From CAZTZL01 sp964537715 (GTDB lineage: Bacteria; Zhuqueibacterota; QNDG01; DSAB01), in NCBI GenBank assembly GCA_964537715.1, contig CAZIAH010000107.1, forward strand, positions 1 to 12,537: DNA of 12,537 nt, in the 5' to 3' direction. Positions within the stretch are counted from its first letter, which is position 1. Each line of letters starts with the position of its first letter. The position numbers and the translations under genes were made by a program. The notes beneath the pieces were generated by a model that saw only the letters and a list, made by a program, of their open reading frames with translations, ran no database searches and was not told the DNA's origin. Of this stretch, positions 6,132 to 12,537 are shown piece after piece.

Positions 6132-6250
6132 GATCGTCCTGGGATTCTACCCCAGGGCTTAAAGATTTCGATAACGCCTTGGAGGGATCGAAGGGAAGGT
6201 TCAGCGCTACAATATAAACAGTTCCAGGGTAGAATATTAGAACTATCAAA
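6132..6250 (+). repeat. R element, copy 8, degenerate
   Basis: The left end is intact (GATCGTCC and hairpin 1, CCTGGGATTCTACCCCAGG). The centre is eroded and only GGAAGGTTCA recalls hairpin 2. The right part keeps GTTCCAGGGTAGAA and ACTATCAA from the normal terminus. It is the most worn copy in the window. Confidence 0.65.
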
Positions 6251-6545
6251 CTTGACATTTTTTCTTGCATGGATCAATACCAATGATTATTTTGTTAGAG
6301 ACAAAGTATATTTCCCAGCCAAAAGGATAGGCGAACTTACAGCATTTCAAGATTTTGGAGTTTCATTAAAAGCTCCTTTCTTTGTTTTAATGAATAGGAT
6401 GAATTTATTATTTTTAAGGAAAGGCACTTTATCAATTATAATTCTGTATAATAAAATATAAGAACCATTAGGTAGTAAGGAAGGAAACATTTCTCCTAAA
6501 CTATAATTTCATAAGTATACATGCCTTTTAAAAAGGAGATTAACA
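6251..6545. other. AT-rich stretch before the three-gene operon, no gene seen
   Basis: A reading frame from 6048 to 6461 crosses this stretch, but it begins inside repeats B and R8 and lacks a ribosome binding site, so I do not accept it. The promoter of the downstream operon should lie here. TTGACA occurs at 6252-6257 with only a poor -10 box 17 bases on. The last bases carry the AGGAG (6534-6538) of the next gene. Confidence 0.4.
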
Positions 6546-7355
6546 ATGTTTAAGTATGTTTATTTCATTGGCACTGGATGTGGACGCCCACTATTCCGCC
6601 GACAATTACCAGGTTATCTAATAGAATTAGCCGACGGCCACTCAATTCTATTGGAATGTGGTTGTATAATCAATACTGATGATGAATATTTTCACATCAA
6701 TGTCGCGAAAATAGAAACAATAGTAATTACCTCTTGTGATGTTGAGCTCTTTGCCGGTTTACCTTCGTTACTTCATTCAATGCGTCTCATGAACCGATCC
6801 AAACTTCTGCGAATTATTGCTCCAAATCAAATAGTACAGCTTCTTAAATCAATCGTTGATTTGGACACATATGAATCAAGATTTGAGATTACGTTTCTTC
6901 CAATTGCGAAACATCAAACGACAAAACTTCTTTCGGATACTACTCTGACTACTATGCAATCTCAAACAGAAAATGGACGATATCAAGTTTTCATAACCAA
7001 ACAATCAACTGAAGAGGATACAACCGTCTTTTACACGGGCAAATCGAGTTCTATATCAGACAGAAATCTCCTAATAGGCCATAAGTATGTTATTCATGAC
7101 TGTACCTATTCCTATGATGATTGGGAATTAGCGAAGAAAACGGGGTTTGCAAGCTATCGTGAAGTGTTGTTGTTTAATGATGAATTTAAACCGGATGTTA
7201 TATTTTTAGTACATTTCAGCACTCGATATAGAAACCCATCTGAAATTATTCCTAAACATAGGAACGCACCTCACAACATTCTCTATGCATATGATGGTTT
7301 TAGATATGATTTTGTTAACCACAATAATTATAATTTAAAAAAAGTTGATGTATAA
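6546..7355 (+). CDS. RNase Z-like metallo-beta-lactamase-fold protein lacking the metal site
   Basis: A 269-aa protein with the layout of RNase Z-type metallo-beta-lactamase proteins: FIGTGCGRPLFRRQLPGYLIE (residues 7-27), LLECGC (35-40), IVITSCDVELFAGLPSLLHSM (59-79), FYTGKSSS (162-169), YVIHDCTYSYDD (181-192) and DVIFLVHFSTRY (217-228). In active members the third block reads TH-x-H-x-DH; here it is T-S-C-D-V-E-L, so all four ligands are gone. The Asp of GDT is Lys166, and the His of GHSS-type motifs is Phe201. Only His223 of the last motif survives. The fold is probably kept and the hydrolase activity lost, which points to a binding or structural role. The start is fixed by AGGAG at 6534-6538. 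It leads a tight operon, with the next gene 15 bp on. A distant family with other ligands is the alternative. Confidence 0.78.
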   Translation: MFKYVYFIGTGCGRPLFRRQLPGYLIELADGHSILLECGCIINTDDEYFHINVAKIETIVITSCDVELFAGLPSLLHSMRLMNRSKLLRIIAPNQIVQLLKSIVDLDTYESRFEITFLPIAKHQTTKLLSDTTLTTMQSQTENGRYQVFITKQSTEEDTTVFYTGKSSSISDRNLLIGHKYVIHDCTYSYDDWELAKKTGFASYREVLLFNDEFKPDVIFLVHFSTRYRNPSEIIPKHRNAPHNILYAYDGFRYDFVNHNNYNLKKVDV

Positions 7356-7370
7356 ATTAAAGGAGAAGGA

Positions 7371-8810
7371 ATGAATAATCAACCATTTGATCCTCGGTTC
7401 GTAAGACCGTTGTTTGAGACCAGCGATGTTTCTCAGTACATTAATGGCAAACTAGAAACAGTTGACCAAGAGCAGAAAATCCACATCGAGGAATCACTAC
7501 TAGGTGCATTTCGGAAAGCGTTCGCAGATATTGAATTTCTAACAGTAGTGGATGGGAAATTGTCGAATATTCAGAATGAGCGTGAAATCGTGCTGAAATT
7601 ATTTACAATTCATGCAATACTCCGGACAATCGAAAAAAGGTTGCAGCCGGAACTAAACTTCAATGAAGCTTGTTTTTTTGCTGGAATTGTTGTGGGCAGA
7701 GAATTTGCGCAGACTATAATAAGCAGTATGCTAAACGATAACATACTTCTTGCATATCAAGGATTCCTTGACTTATGGGCGAGACTCGATACGCGAGCTG
7801 CATGGGGTAAGTTCAACGAAACCAAATTCATGAAAGGGAAAAACGAAGTCACAATAAGGGTCGATAATCCAGTATCAATGTTTGAAGGTTACTTTTCAGC
7901 ACCAACAAGTTTAAATGAGTTCTTGAAAGGATACGTGTTTGGAATGGTTGATGAGGGCTTCCGAGCAATTAGCTTTCTTTATGATGAATCTCCTGCATTT
8001 ATGCTTCCCCACAACGCATTAGCTATTAAAGAGATTAATGTCCTAAAAACAACATCCAAGACAATCTTCATAACCCTGACTTTGGAACCTCCAAGATTAG
8101 AGAAAGCATTTGCCCAATTGTATAAATATTACTATGCAAAGAACCATACAGATATCTTAACCTTAAGGAGATCACTTGAATTGGCTATCAAAGAAACAGT
8201 TGGATTAGAGGAGTCGAGTTATTATTCTGTTCGAAGAATCTTCAAAGAACTTTCACGCTCAGGTATAGAAGGAATTGATTTTTCATCAGCACATGATTTA
8301 TACCAACGATTGTCAGACTTGGCACATAGAGTAGACAAGTTGGATGCTGAAGAAGCAAGTGATTTGTTCTACCAAACTAAGTATTTCTTGAGCGAGTTGT
8401 CATATTACGGAGTATCAAAGAAGAAAAGTAAGGCAATTATTAGAGCAGGTTTCCATCGAGAACCAACTGTTGACGAAATTCAAGAAATGGAAGGTAAAAT
8501 TTCGACTGCAGTCAGTGCAATTAAAGAGGAATATCTAAAGGATGAAAAAAATTCATCACAAATAGAAAAGATTTCCAAAACTATTCAAGATATAGAAACA
8601 ATTATTACATTCTATGAAGATCATAAGCTTGATTTGCAGGTGAAGGAAGCAAAAGTTGGGGGCGAAACATTTCTTGAACCAAAGGATAGGGCTCTTTTGA
8701 AAGAGTATACAGAAAAAATAGAATTTTTTATTGAAAAAAAACAGTTGTTAGAGGGACAATTAAACATGCTAAAAGAAGATGTTGAAAAACCAACCAAACA
8801 AGAAAATTGA
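7371..8810 (+). CDS. 479-aa protein with V4R-like, HEPN-like and coiled-coil segments; unknown function
   Basis: A strong AGGAGAAGGA precedes the ATG directly. I do not recognise the whole protein. Residues about 75-215 (HAILRTIEKR, FFAGIVVGREFA, VTIRVDNPVSMFEGY, LNEFLKGYVFGMVDEGF) follow the rhythm of V4R small-molecule-binding domains, which end in a region where a polar strand leads to an FxxGYxxGxxE-type helix. Residues about 262-345 are helical and contain LSDLAHRVDKLDAEEA (314-329), which resembles the conserved His helix of HEPN/DUF4145-type domains. Residues about 365-475 are charged helix with coiled-coil spacing. Both domain suggestions are weak resemblances seen by eye. The gene is 15 bp from the MBL-fold gene and overlaps the next by 32 bp, so the three are probably made together. 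A sensor or adaptor role is a guess. Confidence 0.7.
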   Translation: MNNQPFDPRFVRPLFETSDVSQYINGKLETVDQEQKIHIEESLLGAFRKAFADIEFLTVVDGKLSNIQNEREIVLKLFTIHAILRTIEKRLQPELNFNEACFFAGIVVGREFAQTIISSMLNDNILLAYQGFLDLWARLDTRAAWGKFNETKFMKGKNEVTIRVDNPVSMFEGYFSAPTSLNEFLKGYVFGMVDEGFRAISFLYDESPAFMLPHNALAIKEINVLKTTSKTIFITLTLEPPRLEKAFAQLYKYYYAKNHTDILTLRRSLELAIKETVGLEESSYYSVRRIFKELSRSGIEGIDFSSAHDLYQRLSDLAHRVDKLDAEEASDLFYQTKYFLSELSYYGVSKKKSKAIIRAGFHREPTVDEIQEMEGKISTAVSAIKEEYLKDEKNSSQIEKISKTIQDIETIITFYEDHKLDLQVKEAKVGGETFLEPKDRALLKEYTEKIEFFIEKKQLLEGQLNMLKEDVEKPTKQEN

Positions 8811-9189
8811 AATCATTGAAATCTATCGTGCTAAGTTATGCCGGATTCAAAGGGATAGAAGACATCAGACCCTCATTGAACTTGGTTCAGTTCGCCAGAG
8901 CCTACACAATTTGTTAGAGGATAGAGCATTCAATGAGAAGAAACTGAGAGATGAACTTCATAAACTTATTGAGAAAACGAAATCAATTGAGGCATCCAGA
9001 TCAAGAATGACTAAAATAAAACGGAAAGTGCTAATCGCATTGTCACTATTTGCATCTTTTTGTTTTATTATACTTTCAGTTAAACCCATTTTTGCATTCG
9101 AACAATTCGAATATCAAGCATCTCTTGCATCAATTATTAGCTTATTTTTGGCAATTGCACTTTCCGTACTCGCTGTATTTGAAAAATAG
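8779..9189 (+). CDS. 136-aa coiled-coil membrane protein, unknown function
   Basis: The ATG at 8779 lies inside the end of the preceding gene (32-bp overlap, other frame), which suggests translational coupling; no better in-frame start is visible downstream. Residues 1-76 are highly charged and helical (RDRRHQTLIELGSVRQSLHNLLEDRAF, KKLRDELHKLIEKTKSIEASR in two stretches), with coiled-coil character. Two hydrophobic segments follow, about residues 78-98 and 113-132, with KPIFAFEQFEYQ between them. The N-terminal coil would thus be cytosolic and tethered by a C-terminal helical hairpin. It could anchor the 479-aa protein, whose own tail is coiled coil, at the membrane. That pairing is inferred from adjacency. 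No family is recognised. Confidence 0.7.
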   Translation: MLKNQPNKKIEIIEIYRAKLCRIQRDRRHQTLIELGSVRQSLHNLLEDRAFNEKKLRDELHKLIEKTKSIEASRSRMTKIKRKVLIALSLFASFCFIILSVKPIFAFEQFEYQASLASIISLFLAIALSVLAVFEK

Positions 9190-9408
9190 AACAGATTCGA
9201 AAAACGGAACACTATCTATTTGTATTTGTCAGAGTAGCTTCAATTCTTCATCTAATAAGGCACCCAGCCGATTGAAACCGCTGTGTTTTTTTCGGTATTT
9301 CGTGCTGAATTCAAAGTTTATCTATAGTCTTAAAGTTGATCTTTGGGCAACTTTGTGTTTTGGGTTCAAGTGATGTTTGTTTCGTTATGTAGTAATTAGG
9401 AAAATAGA

Positions 9409-10416
9409 ATGATAAAGGTATTTATCAGCTACGCAAGCGAAGATATTTCTTTTGCCAGACGACTTGTTAGGCATTTAAATAAGTTTGAAGGTATTGAGCC
9501 TTGGTTTGATGAAGTTCGTCTTTTGCCGGGCATGAAATGGCAGGATGAGATAATAAAAGCGATTAATGCCAGTACCTATGTGATAATTTTGTTATCCAAC
9601 AGTTCAATCAATAAGAAAGGATTTGTTCAAAAGGAAATTAGTGAAATTCTTGAACGTCTATCATATTTTCCACCTGAAAAAGTATTTGCAATTCCAGCAA
9701 GAGTAGAAGAATGCTCTCCAAAGCATAGAGTGCTAACCACAATCCAATGGGTTGATCTTTTTATAAATTGGGAAGACGGTGTCGACAATATTCTAAAGGC
9801 TATGGGAATAATGAATCCAATTAGGAAGACTGTAAAAGATGAGCGTAAAATATTGGAAATAGAATATAAAAGACTAATAAAATCGATAGAAGAAAATGTG
9901 AATATCACCTTAGGAGAAGAACTCGAAGTTAAGAATCTACTCTATTCGATCTTGCCAATTCTGCATATGGATGAAAAGGGGATAATGCTAGATTTGCTGA
10001 GATCAATAATTGCTAAATCTACGAAATATATTTTTTCCAGTTGGAATTTCTATCACGAATTTGAACATTTGATGCGTACAAATTTACCAAAGGTGCTATC
10101 TAAGCATTACGGAAAAAATTGGAAAGAGAATCTGTCTATCATTATTGAAAAGCACCAAACTATTAAAGATATAAAGTATATGAAATTAGGTGACTTATGT
10201 TATATTTATAAGGTACTAACATCAAATTTAAAAATTATTGACCATCCTAAACTATCTGACAAAGCATTAGAAAAAGTATTAAACGGTATACCAGCCCAGA
10301 TAAATTTTCTCGTTCACACAGATGGTAGTTCGCAGAATCTTGTGTATCATTTTAATTTTTTTAAGGAGGTAATTCCAGTACGTTATTATTTTGAAAAATA
10401 TTTTATGTCTTTGTAA
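9409..10416 (+). CDS. TIR-domain protein with unknown C-terminal domain
   Basis: Residues 1-133 form a bacterial TIR domain: KVFISYASEDISFARRL (3-19), IEPWFDEVRLLPGMKWQDEI (29-48), YVIILLSNSSINKKGFVQKE (57-76), and VFAIPARVEEC / IQWVDLF. Glu76 in the FVQKEI helix sits where NAD-cleaving TIR proteins carry the catalytic glutamate, so NADase activity is plausible. Residues 140-335 are mostly helical and of no family I know; they would be the sensor or oligomerisation part. AGGA lies about 9 bases before the ATG. The 219-bp gap before it holds no gene I can support, so it may have its own promoter or be a distal member of the preceding operon. TIR proteins are common effectors of anti-phage systems that deplete NAD. 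The link to the genes upstream is by neighbourhood only. Confidence 0.85.
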   Translation: MIKVFISYASEDISFARRLVRHLNKFEGIEPWFDEVRLLPGMKWQDEIIKAINASTYVIILLSNSSINKKGFVQKEISEILERLSYFPPEKVFAIPARVEECSPKHRVLTTIQWVDLFINWEDGVDNILKAMGIMNPIRKTVKDERKILEIEYKRLIKSIEENVNITLGEELEVKNLLYSILPILHMDEKGIMLDLLRSIIAKSTKYIFSSWNFYHEFEHLMRTNLPKVLSKHYGKNWKENLSIIIEKHQTIKDIKYMKLGDLCYIYKVLTSNLKIIDHPKLSDKALEKVLNGIPAQINFLVHTDGSSQNLVYHFNFFKEVIPVRYYFEKYFMSL

Positions 10417-10583
10417 CTATTTTCTAAAGTAATTATCCGGGATTACTTGAAAGGAAAGGACATTATACCGGAAACTCTTTCGACATAAATCTAACATTTT
10501 TTTGCAACGAATTGCAGGTCGCTTGTAATTATTGTGTGTTTATATTTGATAAGCAACAATGATACGGCTTTTAATCTGGTTAT

Positions 10584-10641
10584 GATCGCCCTGGACTTCC
10601 TTGTCCAGGATACTTAACGGTTGGGCTTCCTAGCCCAACAA
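10584..10641. repeat. Paired hairpins of R-like style after the TIR gene
   Basis: Starts GATCGCCCTGG, close to the R left end. Two short hairpins follow: CCTGGAC-TTCCTT stem-loop closing with GTCCAGG (10590-10609), and TTGGGC-TTCCT-AGCCCAA (10621-10638). The rest of R is absent. The 365-base gap between 10416 and 10782 otherwise shows only a weak GTAAT/ATTAC hairpin at 10429-10446 and the gltBD terminator. Confidence 0.55.
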
Positions 10642-10710
10642 TACGAATCTGATCTCTCAAAGGTTTTGCCATTGCACGAAATATGTATATTATAAATCAT
10701 AATTAATCTA

Positions 10711-10750
10711 AAACAAAAAGTCCGAAACTCCAAACGGAGATTTCGGACTT
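10711..10750 (-). terminator. Factor-independent terminator of the gltBD operon
   Basis: On the - strand, AAGTCCGAAATCTCC pairs with GGAGTTTCGGACTT around a GTTT loop, about 14 pairs with one bulged base, followed by a TTTTTGTTTT tract. It begins 31 bp after the gltD stop. The stem also pairs on the + strand, where it could help stop transcription coming from the TIR gene. Confidence 0.88.
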
Positions 10751-10781
10751 ATTAATTTTCCTATATTACCAGAATTAAAAT

Positions 10782-12212
10782 TTATTTTTTAGACAAATAT
10801 CGATCTACGCCTTCCGCTGCCTGCCGGCCTTGATCGATGGCCCGAACCACGAGTGAAGCTCCTACCACACAATCTCCTGCCGCAAAAACTCCCTCTGTAG
10901 AAGTCATGTAATCGGAATCAACAGCAATGTGGCCTGCTTCATTCAGTTGAATCTTCAGATTTTCAACGAGCGGACCATGTTCCACATGGAGAAATCCTGT
11001 GGCAAGCAGAACCAGATCAGCCTTTAATTTGAACGCCGAATTCGCAACTTCCTTAAACGAACTGCGTCCGTTTGCATCGGGCTCGGCCCATTTGATTTTG
11101 ACACACTCCAGGCCCTTGATCCGGCTGCCGTCGCCCGCAAATTCTTTGGTTAAAATACTCCAGAACCGTTCACACCCCTCTTCCTGAGAACTCGAAGTGC
11201 GCAGCACATCCGGCCAGATCGGCCATGGATTGTTTGTTTTTCGTTTTTTGGGAGGCTCCGGAAGCAGTTCGATCTGCGTGATGCTCTTTGCACCCTGACG
11301 ACGTGCCGTGCCGATACAGTCGGATCCGGTATCTCCGCCTCCGATCACAACCACATCCTTCCCTTCGGCAGTAATTCTGTTTTTGGATGAAACCCGGTCG
11401 CGGACGTTCAGCCGGTTCTGCTGTGTGAGGTATTCCATGGCGAAATGGATGCCCCCCAAATTCTGTCCGGGCAGTTCAATGTCTCTCGGAACGGTTGCCC
11501 CGGCTGTAATCACGGTTGCGTCGTACGTGCGCAGCATATAGTGCATGGAAAGATCGACACCAGCATCGACTTCCGTTTCGAAAACGACGCCCTCCTCCTC
11601 CATCTGTTTCAGACGGCGGTCGATGATCCATTTTTCGAGTTTGAAATCGGGAATGCCGTAGCGGAGCAGTCCGCCGATCCGATCCGATTTTTCAAAGACC
11701 ACCACCTCATGACCCCACCGGGCCAATTGCTGGGCCGCGGCCAGTCCTGCCGGACCCGAACCGATGACAGCCACTTTTTTGCCGGTTTGATACTGAGACG
11801 GCTCGGATCGAATCCATCCCTCTTTCCAGCCCTTTTCCACAATCTGCAGTTCGATATGCCGGATGGTAACCGGATCCTGATTGATGGACAGGGTACAGGC
11901 AGGTTCGCAGGGAGCCGGACAGATACGGCCGGTAATTTCCGGAAAGTTATTCGTATTGTGAAGCAGATCAAGGGCAGTCCGCCAGTGGTTCCGGTAGATC
12001 ATGTCGTTCCATTCCGGTATCCGGTTTTTCACCGGACAGCCGAAAGTGTGGCACGTCGGCACGCCGCAATCCATGCACCGCGACGCCTGCTGAACCAAAA
12101 CATCGGGCTTGAGGGATTGTTCGAATTCATTAAAATCCCGTGTCCGCTCACGGATGGAACGCTTTGCAGGATCGATCCGTTTATATTCCATAAAGCCTGT
12201 CGGCTTACCCAT
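10782..12212 (-). CDS. gltD: Glutamate synthase small (beta) subunit
   Basis: GltD feeds electrons from NADPH, through FAD and iron-sulfur clusters, to the GltB subunit, which makes glutamate from 2-oxoglutarate and glutamine. The protein is 476 aa, full length for the family. The N-terminal cysteine clusters are C-x2-C-x4-C-x4-C at about residues 46-59 (CMDCGVPTCHTFGC) and CPAPCEPAC at 98-106. The FAD site VIGSGPAGLAAAQQLARWGH starts near 149, and IGGLLRYGIPDFKLEKWIIDRR follows. The NADPH-site motif VVVIGGGDTGSDC is near 287-299, and the C-terminal GVFAAGDCVVGASLVVRAI closes the FAD site. The ATG at 12212 is preferred because AAAGG lies 6 bases upstream; a TTG two codons earlier is possible but less likely. 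It lies 78 bp after gltB in the same operon. Base composition is clearly more GC-rich than the accessory genes. Confidence 0.97.
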   Translation of the reverse strand: MGKPTGFMEYKRIDPAKRSIRERTRDFNEFEQSLKPDVLVQQASRCMDCGVPTCHTFGCPVKNRIPEWNDMIYRNHWRTALDLLHNTNNFPEITGRICPAPCEPACTLSINQDPVTIRHIELQIVEKGWKEGWIRSEPSQYQTGKKVAVIGSGPAGLAAAQQLARWGHEVVVFEKSDRIGGLLRYGIPDFKLEKWIIDRRLKQMEEEGVVFETEVDAGVDLSMHYMLRTYDATVITAGATVPRDIELPGQNLGGIHFAMEYLTQQNRLNVRDRVSSKNRITAEGKDVVVIGGGDTGSDCIGTARRQGAKSITQIELLPEPPKKRKTNNPWPIWPDVLRTSSSQEEGCERFWSILTKEFAGDGSRIKGLECVKIKWAEPDANGRSSFKEVANSAFKLKADLVLLATGFLHVEHGPLVENLKIQLNEAGHIAVDSDYMTSTEGVFAAGDCVVGASLVVRAIDQGRQAAEGVDRYLSKK

Positions 12213-12290
12213 TTCCAACCTTTATTTTAAGAACAGGATCAATTCGATATACGAATAATCCACAATGAACGATATTTCCGAAGTAAATCG

Positions 12291-12537
12291 TCATCCCTCA
12301 AAAACTTCTTCTGTGGCGGCAACGGTTTCTGTATCCGCATCCTCTTTCAAACGCATCCGCTCAAGCACCAGTTTGTAATCCATAGGCATCACTTTGACAA
12401 ACAGCGGAAGATGGGCTTCCCAGTTTTCGAGCAGCATTTTGGCTCGTTGGCTCTGGGTATAGCGGAGATGATTTTCAAGCATGGTCTTGAGCTGAATCCG
12501 ATCTTCCCGGCTCCAGACACTCTCCAGATTGACCATG
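12291..12537 (-). CDS. gltB: Glutamate synthase large (alpha) subunit, C-terminal end only
   Basis: The last 81 codons and stop of gltB; the rest lies beyond the right edge. The sequence MVNLESVWSREDRIQLKTML, then NHLRYTQSQRAKMLLENW and LFVKVMPMDYKLVLERM, is the characteristic end of the GltB glutamate synthase subunit after the GXGXG structural domain. The ATG at 12536 is an internal methionine, not a start. The stop is followed by 78 bp with no terminator before gltD, so the two are co-transcribed in the usual gltB-gltD order. Confidence 0.93.
   Translation of the reverse strand, partial: MVNLESVWSREDRIQLKTMLENHLRYTQSQRAKMLLENWEAHLPLFVKVMPMDYKLVLERMRLKEDADTETVAATEEVFEG

Noticed and set aside
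6252..6280. Sigma-70-type promoter at TTGACA
   Set aside because: The -10 region at 17 bases (CAATAC) is poor and the host's promoter consensus is unknown.
6048..6461. 137-codon frame upstream of the MBL-fold gene
   Set aside because: It starts in repeats B and R8, has no ribosome binding site, and its product has no recognisable features.
9050..9373. 107-codon frame overlapping the end of the membrane-protein gene
   Set aside because: It overlaps the better-supported two-helix protein in another frame and has no ribosome binding site.
12213..12218. TTG start for gltD two codons upstream
   Set aside because: The ATG at 12212 has AAAGG at a 6-base spacing and begins with the family-typical MGKPTGF.
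11445..12230. 261-codon frame on the + strand
   Set aside because: It is antisense to gltD, whose protein motifs are unambiguous. It is a by-product of GC-rich codon use.

Overview
The window has two parts of very different character. Positions 1 to about 10,700 are an AT-rich accessory region in which every convincing gene lies on the + strand. Positions 10,782-12,537 are visibly more GC-rich and carry a conserved housekeeping operon on the - strand, the end of gltB followed by gltD (glutamate synthase). The secreted proteins have signal peptides ending in an A-Q cleavage context, and there is an ORF6N-type DNA-binding gene. Both would suit a member of the Bacteroidota/Ignavibacteriota/Calditrichota (FCB) group. 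This placement is an inference from style, not from a marker gene.

Layout of the left part (72-5854): short, mostly unrelated genes stand alone. They are a 64-aa two-helix membrane peptide, an iron-sulfur-type flavodoxin-fold reductase, a 63-aa protein, a secreted alpha/beta-hydrolase esterase with a C-terminal DUF3471-like domain, a secreted 249-aa protein, a 178-aa protein with a strong ribosome binding site, and an ORF6N gene split by a one-base frameshift. Nearly every pair of neighbours is separated by one copy of a roughly 118-bp element (called R here). Each R carries four consecutive hairpins and ends in GATCGT / ACGATC inverted termini. I count seven clear copies (one with a replaced centre) and one degenerate copy, all in the same orientation as the genes. 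This gene-repeat-gene-repeat layout resembles a cassette array, although no integrase and no recognisable attC core is visible. Between the flavodoxin gene and the 63-aa gene there is also a 21-bp minisatellite of about 23 units, a duplicated terminator-like hairpin, and an AT-rich repeat (B) that recurs at 6041.

Middle part (6546-9189): three genes lie head to tail with 15-bp spacing and then a 32-bp overlap, so they probably form one transcription unit. The first is an RNase Z-like metallo-beta-lactamase-fold protein that has lost nearly all of its metal ligands. The second is a 479-aa protein with a V4R-like segment, a HEPN-like helical segment and a coiled-coil tail. The third is a 136-aa protein with a coiled coil and two C-terminal membrane helices. 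After a 219-bp gap comes a TIR-domain protein (9409-10416) that keeps the candidate NADase glutamate. A sensor-like pseudoenzyme, an adaptor, a membrane protein and a nearby TIR effector make this stretch the best candidate for an undescribed, possibly defensive, system. The functional link is inferred from position only.

The right edge is closed by a strong factor-independent terminator for gltBD at about 10,715-10,750. Its near-copy at 1121-1152 flanks the minisatellite.
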